From Oxytricha trifallax (lineage: Eukaryota; Ciliophora; Spirotrichea; Sporadotrichida; Oxytrichidae): DNA of 64,000 nucleotides. The notes beneath the pieces were generated by a model. That model saw only the letters and a list, made by a program, of their open reading frames with translations. It did no database searches and was not told the DNA's origin. Shown in pieces: positions 1 to 11,700 of the stretch. The stretch covers positions 42,513 through 106,512 of the forward strand of contig ARYC01000123.1 in the NCBI GenBank assembly GCA_000711775.1, given 5' to 3'. Each line of letters begins with the position of its first letter. Positions within the stretch are counted from its first letter, which is position 1. Both the position numbers and the translations under genes were made by a program.

Positions 1-63
1 TAGATAATAAATCAAATTTTATATAGAGAGTTATCAGGGTATATAACATATTAATTCTTATAA

Positions 64-2744
64 TATGATACTATGTGGGCTGATATTGATTACATGGATG
101 ACTACAAACTTTTCACCATCTCTCAACAAAGTTACGCTAACCTACCAAAGTATGTAAAGCAAATAAAGGAAGAGAAGGGCATTAAGTTCGTACCTATTAT
201 GGACGCTGGTGTTGCCGTCAGACTTAACCAAGGTTACAAGGCACTTGACAACGGTATTTTAGAAGCTTCTTATGTACTTTAATATTTTAGTATTGCCTCA
301 GATGTGTTCATCAAGCAAGACAACCACAAGGACTACTTGACTGCTGGTGTGTGGTGCGGTAACGCTTACTTCCCAGACTTCTTCAAGCCCGCAACTGTTG
401 ACTGGTGGCACAACAACTTCCAAAGTCTCACTGACGACTACGGTTTGATTTTCGATGGTATCTGGCTAGATGAGAATCTTATGTTTTATTAGAATTCTGT
501 ACTTAATTAACAGTACAAACAATTTTCTGTAAAGAACGAAGCTACCAACTTCTGTAATGGTTATTGCAAACCAGAAGAGAGACCAGATGACTCATACAGA
601 AACAAACCATTCTTTGATATCAATAAATCACTAACTAAAGCGATTCATTATGAAATGACATTCTATATATTCCAAAATGAATGCAAAATTCTACGTACCA
701 GGATGGAGAGATCTCGAAGACAAGGCAATCGGTGTAGACGGATGGCACGATACCATCAACAGACGTGAGTATGACGTACACAACCTCTTCCCCTTAATGC
801 AAACCAAGGCTACTGCCGAATATTTGATCAGCATTAACAAGAGACCTTACATTCTCACCAGATCTGATTTTATTCTTAATAATCTAAGATATTCAAAAAC
901 CATAATATAAGAAACTCACAATCTGATATAGTATTAGATAATTATATTAAATTGTATAATTTTAAGTATTTAGGGCATAATAAAAAAGTTAAACCATAAT
1001 TATTAGTTCTATAGAATCATATTTTATTGCTATTTTTTAAAAATAAATTTCCCAGGTATTGGTAAATACGGTCACCATTGGATGGGTGATAACTGGTCTA
1101 CAGTTGAATACATGGCTCTCTCAGTCGACGGTATCTTCAGTTACAACTTGTTCGCACTTCCCTTCATGGGATCAGATATTTGCGGTTTCAACGGTGATGC
1201 CACCAACGAACTCTGTACCAGATGGCACATTCTAACAATAAAGCATTAGTAAAGTAAAAAGAAATTCATAAAAATCTGAATTTTAATATTCTTGGATCTT
1301 TGTATCCATTTGCTAGAAATCACAACCAAAACGCTTCAAAATCACAAGAACCATACAGATTCAATGCTACTTTACATTAAAAAAGATCAATCGTATCCAT
1401 TTTATTCTTTGCCGTAAAACAATTCACTATGACTTTAGTGAATGTAGTTTTATAGTACTGTTAACTCCACCACTGAATTGAGATTCTACGATGTTATCAG
1501 AACCGCCCTTGTGAACAGATATCACTTCGTGAAGTACTACTATGCCAGCTTCTTCAACATCGCTCTCCAAGGTGGTTCATACTTCAAGCCACTGTTCTAC
1601 GAGTACCCACTCGACCCAGTTGCCTACTAAGATTTGCAAGTTAACATTCTCTTGGGTGAAGCACTCAAGGTATCAATGGAAACTACCAATCTTGACTTTA
1701 AAATAAGTATATAGTAATTAGAGAGAAGAGTTATTTTGATATAAATCTATATTTTTCAAACTATATTTAATTTGAGATAATGCATTAAAAGATATAATTA
1801 GTTTAGAAATAACAATTATATAAGAAATGCAAACTTAATTTAGTTATATTGCATTAAAATTGAATAGATTTGTTTCTAATTTAAAGAACTTTTTTAAAAG
1901 AAAATAAGATTTTTCTTTTATATTGATGCTGAAATATTTTTGTTTATAATGAAAAAATAATCAATTGTTAGTTAATTAGAAAATAATAAATAAAAAAATA
2001 TGACTTCATGAAAGGACCATCATCCAGAAAGTATTATTTCCCCAAGGACAGATGGTGCAGGATCTACCCAGATGTTAACACTCCAGCTGATGACTGCTTC
2101 GACTCCCCAGGCGGTGTCAACGGTTACCAAACATTCGTCACAACCCTCGAGAGTTACTAAACTTTATGCAGATTTACCATTTAAATATCAAATCATTATA
2201 ATAGGAGGAGGTTGATTAAAAATAAGGATACATCCACTTGAGAAACGGATTTATTATTCCACATCAAGAAGCCACTTAGAATAAGGTTAGAAGAACCGGA
2301 GACTTAGAGAAATTCCCAACTGATCTTTTCATTCTCCCAGTTCAAGATAACATTTAATAGAGAAAAATAGAATATATAAAACTATACTATATATTAATAA
2401 AACTTTCTTTTAACTACTTTGAATTTTGATTTTTTAATTCCAATGACTCTCTCAACCACTCAATAATGAGTTTATAATTTAAAGCATCCCCAATTCTTCT
2501 CAAATAATTTTACAAATGCCACTAATTTTTTACTGTTTCAGCAGTTGCCAGAGGTTACATGTTCTTCGACGACGGTACTTCAGTTATCGATGACGACACC
2601 AAGAACCCCTACGCCAAGTTCGAGTTCTTCATGATAAAGAGTGCAGACGGAAAGACATTCTCAATTACCTTCGCCAACGTCGGTAAACTCACTAAGTCAG
2701 CTACTCCTAACGCAGATGAGAGACTCGGTGCCATCAAGATTCTA
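64..2744 (+). CDS. GH31 alpha-glucosidase A, germline gene, 5' and 3' incomplete
   Basis: Family 31 glycoside hydrolase (retaining alpha-glucosidase, maltase-glucoamylase type). Seen in order: WADIDYMD (about 75), catalytic nucleophile region IWLDENEATNFC across an IES (460-555), INKRPYILTRSDFPG, acid/base HHWMGDN (about 1075), GSDICGF, YPFARNHNQN, and the C-terminal beta domain (HLRNGFIIP, YMFFDDGTS). Both catalytic Asp residues are present, so this is the likely active paralogue of the three in the window. TAA/TAG codons stand for Gln (for example 1628 and 2269). At least eight IESs interrupt it, and joining at pointers restores one frame throughout. The N-terminal third lies before the window. 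The coding match ends near 2744 (LGAIKIL) with no TGA, so a last MDS must be elsewhere. The family is certain; the exact ends are not. Confidence 0.9.
254..301 (+). other. probable 48-bp intron in GH31 A
   Basis: Starts GTATTTTAG and ends CCTCAG. Removal joins ...LDN to DVFIKQDN, matching the GH31 spacing, and keeps frame. Without removal the frame is also open when TAA is read as Gln, so retention as coding sequence cannot be excluded. Confidence 0.5.
473..532 (+). other. IES, pointer AGAA (473-476/533-536)
   Basis: 60-bp AT-rich insert inside the nucleophile motif. Removal gives WLDENEATNFC. Confidence 0.85.
610..688 (+). other. IES, pointer TTCT (610-613/689-692)
   Basis: 79-bp insert. 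Removal shifts the downstream frame into register and gives NKPFYVPGW. Confidence 0.9.
867..1046 (+). other. IES, pointer ATTT (867-870/1047-1050)
   Basis: 180-bp insert. Removal gives ILTRSDFPGIGKYG. Confidence 0.9.
1229..1287 (+). other. IES, pointer ATTCT (1229-1233/1288-1292)
   Basis: 59-bp insert. Removal gives RWHILGSLYPFARNH. Confidence 0.9.
1368..1455 (+). other. IES, pointer TACT (1368-1371/1456-1459)
   Basis: 88-bp insert. Removal gives EPYRFNATVNSTTELRFYD. Confidence 0.85.
1693..2000 (+). other. IES, pointer TGACTT (1693-1698/2001-2006)
   Basis: 308-bp AT-rich insert. Removal gives TTNLDFMKGPSSRKYYFP. Confidence 0.9.
2158..2222 (+). other. IES, pointer TAA (2158-2160/2223-2225)
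   Basis: 65-bp insert. The pointer itself is a Gln codon (TAA). Removal gives LESYQGYIHLRNGFIIP. Confidence 0.85.
2338..2541 (+). other. IES, pointer CAGTT (2338-2342/2542-2546)
   Basis: 204-bp insert. Removal gives FILPVARGYMFFDDG. Confidence 0.9.
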
Positions 2745-2780
2745 TGGGCTTCTCTGAAAAATATTATAATATGTATTGCT

Positions 2781-5700
2781 AGCATGTAAGTATGCTCGAT
2801 GTCGTCGAAGCAAGTAAACTAGGTTTATCAAATTAATACTTGGTTATTCGAGTTGTTTCATATTTGTTATAATATTAGGTTTTAATAATTTACAAAGTTT
2901 ATCATCTTCAGGGTAATCAAAGAATAGTGGTTTGACTACAGATCCACCATATCTGTAAGCCCAATATAATTGACTGTAAATATATCTGCCAAAATTCAAC
3001 CTTTCATATAGCACATTTCTGCAGATGCTTATCCATGGTTCCTTTAAGTAATAAGAAAAATTCAGTTTATTAAAAAAATATATTTTATCAATATAAATTT
3101 TTTGTAAAGTAGAAAAGCTCGCCACTGCCAGAATCTAAAGTCTTGTTTTAAGTCTAATTAAAATATAGTGAGTTGAAGTAATCTCTGGCAAATGGCATAT
3201 ACGCTGCCATCTACATCCATCTTGCGCATATTTTTTATATAGTACTATTACATTATCAAAGAGAAGTATAGTATAATAATTTTTATAACGCAAAGTTCAT
3301 TATTGCCTTCATCAGTGTGTGAGCCAGCATCTCCACAGACATCGACCAAAGTATTTGGAATGCCAAACATATTCATGCTTAAAACTTGAGCAATTACCAA
3401 TCTCAAACTACTCCACTATAATGGTATATCTCCTATCCAGGTACCTCCATATTACCCACAATATATTAGATTATAATAATATATTATTATTTTCTTAAAT
3501 TTTATTTCTATATAAATTACCCACTGCCAGCAAAAGTAGATTCTGAGTAAATCAGTGGGCGTTTATTCGCTCCAGTGTAATCTGGTGTGGTAAGTAAAGC
3601 TTAATAGAAAGATTTCATTTCCATATGCCCGAACACGTTATGCAGGTAAAACTATGAAGTGAATTTATCGGACTATAAACCATCGCCATTTGAATAATGA
3701 GTTGCATTTAGAGATTAAATTAATTAAATATATTTTAGTAACAAAAACACTGTGCGATTAAGTATCTAAAATTGAAGATATTAATATAAAACTAAAATAA
3801 ATAGAGATACAGAGTGATTGTCAAGGAAACCCCAATTTTAAAATCCAGGAGCAAAAGGCAAATAATAAGTGGAGACTTTTTCTGTGAAATTGTTTATCTG
3901 ATAAGTTTGTTGATATCCTACCTGTTCCTCGCTAGAAACTGAATCTAATAAACGTTTTTGTTTCAGAAATGTGGGGAAAGTATCATTAGATGGAGTTTAA
4001 TTTAGTGGTTAAGATTAAGTGGATTAATTATCAATCATGTTAAAATCAGGTTCAGAACTCTAGTCTATGGTAGTGGTTTTATCCTTAGAAATTGTAAAAT
4101 TAAAAAAATTATAAAACAAAGCTATTACAGTAATGTTAATTTGAAAAAAATTATATACATCCTCTTTTATTTCACCTGAAACATCAGAATAAAGCTAATT
4201 ATATCTTAAAATATAACCATCAATTCCTTGCTTTTCCATTACTTAATCTAAATTAGCAATACCCTATCTGAAAAACTCAGTAATATTTGGGTGAAAAACA
4301 TCAAATACATATCCATTTTCTTTGTATCTCAATGGGCTTACGAATAAATTTTTGCCTTCTAATGTTTCATTTCCACTCTAGAAAATATTTTTAATCAATA
4401 ATTATCGTTAATCAGAAATTATCTTACTTATTATCGATATAAACATGACAAGATATATAAAAATAAATATTTATATATATCCACTCTTAACCATAATATT
4501 GAGCTCTCTGGCTTTATCAAGCAGTGGATACTTTTCATACTAGGGCTTAGCTATGTAACTGTATATGCCAAGTAAAATCTTTTAATTCTTAGCATGTAAA
4601 TCTCGTGTCATATTTGGAAGATTCCTGAATGAATCATAGCTCACAGTGAATACTCTGTCCTTCTAATCATTGTACTTTTATAAGTATGTAACAAAAGAAA
4701 CCTTAAAATAAATCTCTTCTAATATTTACGAAGAAAAACATATTAAAAAATTGAATAATTAAGCTAATTTTTTGTACTATTCAACTTCTACACCTTCAAG
4801 GGGAAGATCAGATTTCTCGTAATTAGGGGCAGCCATCCCCAACCATCCATCATATGAATATTGATAGAATTATTATTGAAATCAGATTATTAGATCAGAA
4901 ATGAAAATATATGAATAAGCTTCGGAACCCTAGAAGAATCCAAGAGCATAGTAGGGTGGCATAACTGGGAAGCCAATCAAAGCATGATACTTTGAGATTA
5001 TTTCATTAGCTGTACCTCGCATTATCACATATATTTCCATTGCCCCACCTAGCTATATGTAATTAAAAGCAAATTGAATATATCCTTATTTAAGAATTAC
5101 AATCGGAAATTGAATAATCCCTGAATATACCTCCTATATGTTCTTGATTAATGAACCTTTAAAAAATTATAAGAATAGAAAGATCACAAAAAACTATATA
5201 AATTCTTCAAGTGAATGTTAGTGTTGGTGTTACTGGCAGTGAGCTTTTGCATAGATCCACCAGCAGTAGTATCGATAACAGTCTTCATATCGTTAAGGTC
5301 GTGCCAGAGTCCCTGTGGGAAGTAGACGTCATAAGTGTCACCTTCCTTAATGCCTTGAGTAAGAATTGGGGAAACTTTGACTGAATCTCCAAGCATGTAA
5401 GTATGCTCTGGGTTTAAATTGTATTTTCAAAAACTCTACATTTATATTTAGGACCAATTACAAAAGCATTCTTCATTATTTATGTTGTTGAAAGCGTTAT
5501 CATCCTCTGGGTAGTCGTAGAAGTGTGGTCTAACGACGGCAGCACCGTATCTGTAAGCGTAATAGAGTTGAGAATAGATGTATCTCATGAATGGTAGTCT
5601 GGCATTAAATTTATTACAAAATAATGAAAAAAACAGATTGACTATTGTTTTATGATGTTATATCATTTATAGAATAATAAGTAATCTGTTAGCAATAGAT

Positions 5701-8700
5701 GAAGTATAAGCAACTTGATAATCGAAATCAGCGGCAAATGCGTTTGGTTCTGAAGGATCAGTAGTTACCTTTAATCCAGAAACTGGATCAGTGTAGGTCT
5801 CGTTATAGTAGTTTCTGACCATACTTAAAAAAAAATTTATAGAAGTTAATAGTATTATCCCAAAAAAAGCAATTCTATCAAAACTAATTAAGATTTTATC
5901 ACCAAATTCTAAAATTGATAAAGCTATATGTAATTAAGCACTGCTTCTTAATAGCCATCGAAGTGAATAATCTCAAAAACCTGTGGGGTGGTAGCCAAAA
6001 AGAATATTCCCATAAAATCCTTGTTTTTAGTCTGACACATAATAAACGGATGCACCCCTGGACCACTCAAGCCACCTAAGCCGTTATCCTCAGGTTAAGA
6101 CTCTTTATTTATGTCTCTTCCTTTAGACCACAAAGTATAGGTGCCTTACTAGAGCATAAACTGTCCATGTCTCGAGCCTATACCAAAGATTCTCTGAGTT
6201 GGCAACACAAAGCCAATCTCTGAGAATTTCTCTGACATAAAAAACTTCCTGTTTGTTGTGTCCAAGAGCTATTCGTTGTTGTAAGTGTTCTTGAAGCCAA
6301 AATTAAAAGCATTTTGAGAATTGTCAGTTTAGCCAAAACTGTAGTTAAAACCAACTTGGGTTATTCTGGCTTCAAAAGCGAGGGGAGGACGTTTAAACAC
6401 ACCCTCGCTTACTGTATAATTTGAATCTTGGTTTTTAAACTTAGAATTAAGTTACTTCCTCAATTTTAATTTTAAAGATAATATTCTAGTATTTTTTTTT
6501 AATTTATCCTAGAGTTAATTTAAGTTTATCAGAGATGAATACTCTAGCTTAATAATTATCAATAAGCCCAACTTCAAACTTAATCTCTGTAGTTTTTTAA
6601 TTGTTTATTGTTCCAACTGGGATATCTCTTGGGTTGACTGGTCTGTATAAAGCACCCTTAAACCCTTGTTCGTACCCGTCTCTTAACTTTTCATGATTAT
6701 TTTATTAATCTTCCTTATATTGTGCTAATCTATGTTGATATACTTAGTCTTCTATTGAGATATATAAATAATAATCATGGTAAAAGATTACATAATAATA
6801 TAGAGTTTTTCAATTTTTTTCTAAAATCATGAGAAATGATTAGATTTCTTGGCCAATTTGAATCTCTAATCCAATAATTCATTATTTTATTAATCATAAT
6901 TTGAAATTTAACTGTTTAACTTATTACTATTTGTTTAATGATTAAATAACATTGAAAGTTAGTTATACCACTTTTGATATAGAGACTGTTTTACTTAAAA
7001 TTTTGTCAATTTGCATTTATTCTAAGAATTTTCAGGAATCTAATTGATTTCAATTTCGTTACAATCAATAGCTTAAAATATAATCATAACAATTATATAT
7101 TATCTTTCGTATTAATACTAAATACTCTTAGAAGAGTGTAATATCTTAACTTTATATTTAAAGTTTAACCACTAAGTTTATGTCTTTTTATAAATTATCA
7201 AAATATATTAAAATAGCTGTAATTAACATATAATATTATACACAATAGCATCATTTTGATCATATTCCATCTATTCCAAGGTAAATTCGATTTTATACAC
7301 AGTCTCTATGAAGCTGCTGTCATTCTTAAATTTGAACATGTTGAATTCTTGGAATGAGTAGGGGTCTGGTGGGAGACTCGATTTTATAAGAGTCAGTGGC
7401 AGAGCGATTGCAAGTGCAATTGCTATGAGAATTATAATAATGATTACCGTCCATTTTAATGTATAAATTTACAAATAATTTAATAAATCTTTTGAATAAC
7501 CATTCAAAACCCCAAAACCCTTTCAGTAGTTTGATTGAGTTTTTGATTGATAAATGTAGACTATTAGTGCATACTTTATTAGGGTTTTAATAGGGTATAT
7601 GTAGGGGTTTAATATTTAAATATTTGTATTTTAAGTGAGTATATGCGAGGTTTGGGGTCTGTTTATGACAGTGAGTATATAGATTTATTGTTTAAGTTGC
7701 GATATGGATGTGATGAATATATTGAATAACTCAAGCCTGTTCTGAATTATACGTCTATAGCAAGGCTACTCCATAAATCTCCAGCAACTGTGAGGTCTCA
7801 CTGTCTATTAGCATTGAATTTAAAGAGACAGCAGCTTAATTCTAAGCCTAAAAGACCTCTAAAATTTTAGCAGCATCATATCGATTATCTAATTAATGAT
7901 AAGACTCTTAAATACTGGGCTCACTTCTCTCTGGCCTAGAGAGCTGTGATGTTTCATCGCCAATTTCCTGAGCTTCACATCTCTGCTTAATCTATAGCGA
8001 ACATATATAAAAAGAACGGAATATCTTACAAGACAGTCAATCGCATTAAGAGAGTGATTGACTTTAATGTTCCATTTTATAAGACTAATTTAAATTATAT
8101 ATTCGATTAAATGCAAAGGGCTTAAGAGCATAATATAAAGTTCATACACGCTGATGAGGCAGTATTCACCTTTAATACCTTCATATCAAGGTCTTGGTAC
8201 AAGAGGTAATATAGAAGTTTATGACTAAAAAGTTAAGATATAAACTCATGCAATACTTGGTGGAATAAGTGAAGATAGTGGTCTCGAGAATTATGTTATT
8301 CACCCTCGTTCTATAAAGACTACTTAATATATAAAATTCTTGCAATAACTCAGAGATAAGTACGCTGACTAAGAAATTATTCTATTCGTTGATAACTTGT
8401 CAGTTCATAAAACTAAAGACTCAAGGAGAGAATATGAAAGGCTAAACATAACACCTGTATTTAATGTTCCTTATAGCCCTCAGTTCAATGGAATTGAATT
8501 ATATTGGGGCGTATTTAAAGGTCATTATAAGAAATTGCTGCTCTACCATCTGATGCATGATCTAAAGATAGATACAGTCGATTTTATTAAGAGTGCTGCT
8601 AGGAGAGTCAGCGATGAGAAAGCTAAAGTATGCGCAAGAGAAGGGAGATTTTGTGTATATAAATAAGTTTTAGATTTAAATGAATGAATAAGTTCACATA

Positions 8701-11700
8701 TTAAATTTGCCAGTAAGGGATTTGGATTCTCTTTCTTTTCTTCCTCTTAAGGCTTGCTTGGGCCCATGTTTCTTCTCTTAGTGCCAGCTCCGGCATCCAT
8801 GTTCATCTCGTCTGGCTTTTATAAATCTTTGAAGAGCCTCATACTCAATTCATGCTTTACTTGAGACTTTCTCTCTCTGTTATTTACTGCGCTCTTTCAT
8901 CAAGTATATAGCAGTACTAGGTTTTTCTATAAAGTTAGAAGACTAAGCTAACTTGAGATGAAAGGATGCTTTCAAAGTTCCTACAGCCAGGTATCATTTA
9001 TTTTAATACTTTGCTTCTCTTTTTCTTCAGGAGAGATGCTGTATCGTTTCTTGTGAGCTTCTTAAATAACTTCATTTAAGTACTCAGGTTTCAGAGTTGC
9101 AAGAACACCAAAGAAGAAGTTTCTCTCTGGCAACTTATTAGAGAGCTGTAGCTTTGATGGAAGGTAGAGAGCTACGTCCGGAGCACTCATAGCATCGTCA
9201 TATAGGTTTGTCACTGATATTTCAGGGTAGTTAGGTATCTCTATCATCCTAATTTCATTAGACTTAAAAGCTTTTTTCTCTTCACTCAGTAAGGCTTTTA
9301 AGAATGAGATTTTAGTTCCTTCCTGGGTTGGCAAGAACAATCTAACTATAATGGATTTATTAATCTCACTTAAGAACTTACATTGCTATACCAAGTACCT
9401 ATAGAGGTCCTCTTTACTTCGAATTTTCCTATCAAATCTTGAGATTAAATTCTCTTCATTGCATCATTCATAGACTCCATCTTGCTTCCTCTTTATAGAA
9501 ATGTTAATGAAATTTAAAAATATGGATATCCATTCTAAGTTTATTAAAATCTTACTACTAAATAGGGAGGACCTACTGGAGGTCAACCTTGAAAAGATAT
9601 ACGGAGAACAATTGAAAAACTTGCTCCAAGTTTCACAGATTGATTTCCATTTTTATCAAACTTTCTCCATTAAATTACTCCTAATAATGTTTAATTATTT
9701 TAGGAGGTCCTCCAAATTAAGTTCAAACTTTATTAGGAGTTAAATTTTAAGGTTAAAACTTAATTAGGAGCATATTAAATTTAAAAATGTTTAATAACAT
9801 TACCTCCAAATTAAGTTCAAACTTGATTTGGAGGAACTCCTAGAGAAACAAAACTTCATTAGGAGTATTTAATTACTAAAATGTATAAAATTCTCATAAA
9901 ATATGTCAACTTACAGTCTTTTATGGTTAGTTAATTTTCTTACCTATCAGCAAAGAATCTACCAGAGTGTCTTATACACTACTATATAAGTTTATCTAGG
10001 TAGATTTTAACATTATTATAATAAAATATATCAGAAAACTAAAATGAGCGCTAACCTTTTGAGAAGAGCGGCATTACTTGGATCAAGTCAATAAAAGTTA
10101 TCATTCCAGCAACCAAGAAAAGTAGAGACCAGAGACGCTTGTACTCAGTGGGAGCCTACTTATGACAACTTTGACCAGTCTAGCTTTGAGATTTAAATAT
10201 AAGTTAAGTAGGAGGTTATCAAAGAAGCTGTGCAAATTGAGGAGGAGGTTAAACAACCCGCCATAGAGCATTAATAAATACCAGCCAAAGTTGATTATTA
10301 ATGCAAAGAATGCAATAAAGTTTTCCCTTACAAGTCAACTTATAAGAGACACTTGAGAGATATACACAACGATATGCCAAGGTTATATCTCAAGCATTAA
10401 AAGAAAGATGGGAAGTATGTCTGTGAGTTCTGTGAGAAGCCATATTCTCATACTAGAGACCTCAAAGTGCACTTAAAGAAAAAGCACAATTAAAGTTTTG
10501 TCTTTATTCATGAACCTACAGGGAATAGATTCCTCTAAAAGAGAAGATCAAGAAACCCAGTGGAGTCTCTTAGAGTTGAAGTCTAGAAGTAAGTTAAAAT
10601 GAAGAAAGCAGTCAAGAACTTTCCAGTCTCTGAGATCAATAAAATCATGGTTAAAATAGAGGCAATGAAGATTCCTATATTAAAAATTATTGACTTAGAT
10701 TCTTGCCTAGAAAGCTACCTCACTCTTGAAGATAAAATAGAGAAGAGAGTCATTACTGATGAATAATATGCTTATAAGATATATCCTTTCAATTACTTCC
10801 TTGCTGATGACAAGTTCCAAATGGAATTTGCTAATGAATATTATGCTCTTTAAAAGGCAAAGTTAAATGAGTGTAGGCATATCATCTAGCTTGATGCTAT
10901 TTTACTTGGTAAAGATCATGTAGCCTTCAGGCTTCCTTTACTTGAAATGACTTACAGAGAATTCTTATCTGACAATAGATGTCAGAGATAAATTAGCTAG
11001 ATAGTATAGCAGATAGTTGAGGGGATTGAAGAGCTTCACAAGCTAGGTTATGTTCATAGAGACTTAAAGCCAGAGAATATCATGATGAACTTTCAGCCTC
11101 TTAGAGTTTATATTATTGACTTCAACAGAGCTCAAAGAGTGCAAGCCTCTGCATAAGGAAATGTATACGGCACTCCTGGATATTTCCCAGAGAGAGAGGA
11201 TTGGAGAGATGGAGACACTTAATGGGATATCTGGGCTCTAGCAGTAATAATAATAGAGAGCGACATGCCAAGAAACGATTACTTTAGCTGCAGGGGTGAG
11301 AGAGATTCTAAGCAGAGAATCAAACAATATCTCGATAAAAATAAAATAAATGGAGGTCTCAGAGAACTTGCATACTCAACTATTATCAAGCCAAGCTAAG
11401 AGAATTAACAAACAATAGAAACAATCAAACATCAACTTAGAAAGATAAAATTCAGAGAACTGCCACATGACTCTAAGCTTATGTTTGTGTGAAATATTTT
11501 AAAAACTCGCTTGTTATACTCACTTAAAATACTAATATTTAAACATTAAACCCCTACATAAACCCTATTAAAACCCTAATAAAGTATGCACTAATAGTCT
11601 ACATTTATCAATCAAAAACTCAATCAAACTACTGAAAGGGTTTTGGGGTTTTGATTATCAATCATGAAATTATACGCTCATTTCCTCATTAAAACAATTT

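Larger units (their letters stand above)
5051..5921 (-). other. eliminated interval of GH31 B, 16-bp pointer (5051-5066/5922-5937)
   Basis: The pointer AGCTATATGTAATTAA is perfect. Joining gives QEAVLNYIQLGGAMEIY. The interval is not simple spacer: it contains coding MDSs of GH31 C (5180-5822). Confidence 0.9.
7505..11653 (+). mobile_element. complete telomere-bearing element, copy 1
   Basis: Begins CAAAACCCCAAAACCC and ends with its reverse complement. Inverted terminal repeats extend about 140 bp with only a few mismatches and include further TAGGG-type blocks. It is flanked by a 3-bp ATT target duplication (7502-7504, 11654-11656). It carries the TBE gene set: DDE transposase (+), 22 kDa gene (-) and zinc-finger/kinase (+). 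The first two are disrupted and the third is intact. Same subfamily as the element at 62439. Confidence 0.97.

Noticed and set aside
677..910. Separate gene starting at the ATG at 677
   Set aside because: That ATG lies inside an IES (610-688). The coding part is a GH31 A segment that ends at the next IES.
2223..2744. Joining the 3' end of GH31 C (CACTTGA near 5200) to the 3' MDSs of GH31 A by inversion
   Set aside because: The 7-bp match lies in a conserved codon block shared by paralogues, so homology explains it without a DNA junction.
7505..7525. CAAAACCCC repeats as real telomeres or chromosome ends
   Set aside because: They are internal, occur as inverted pairs 4 kb apart with ATT duplications, and bound TBE genes, so they are transposon ends.
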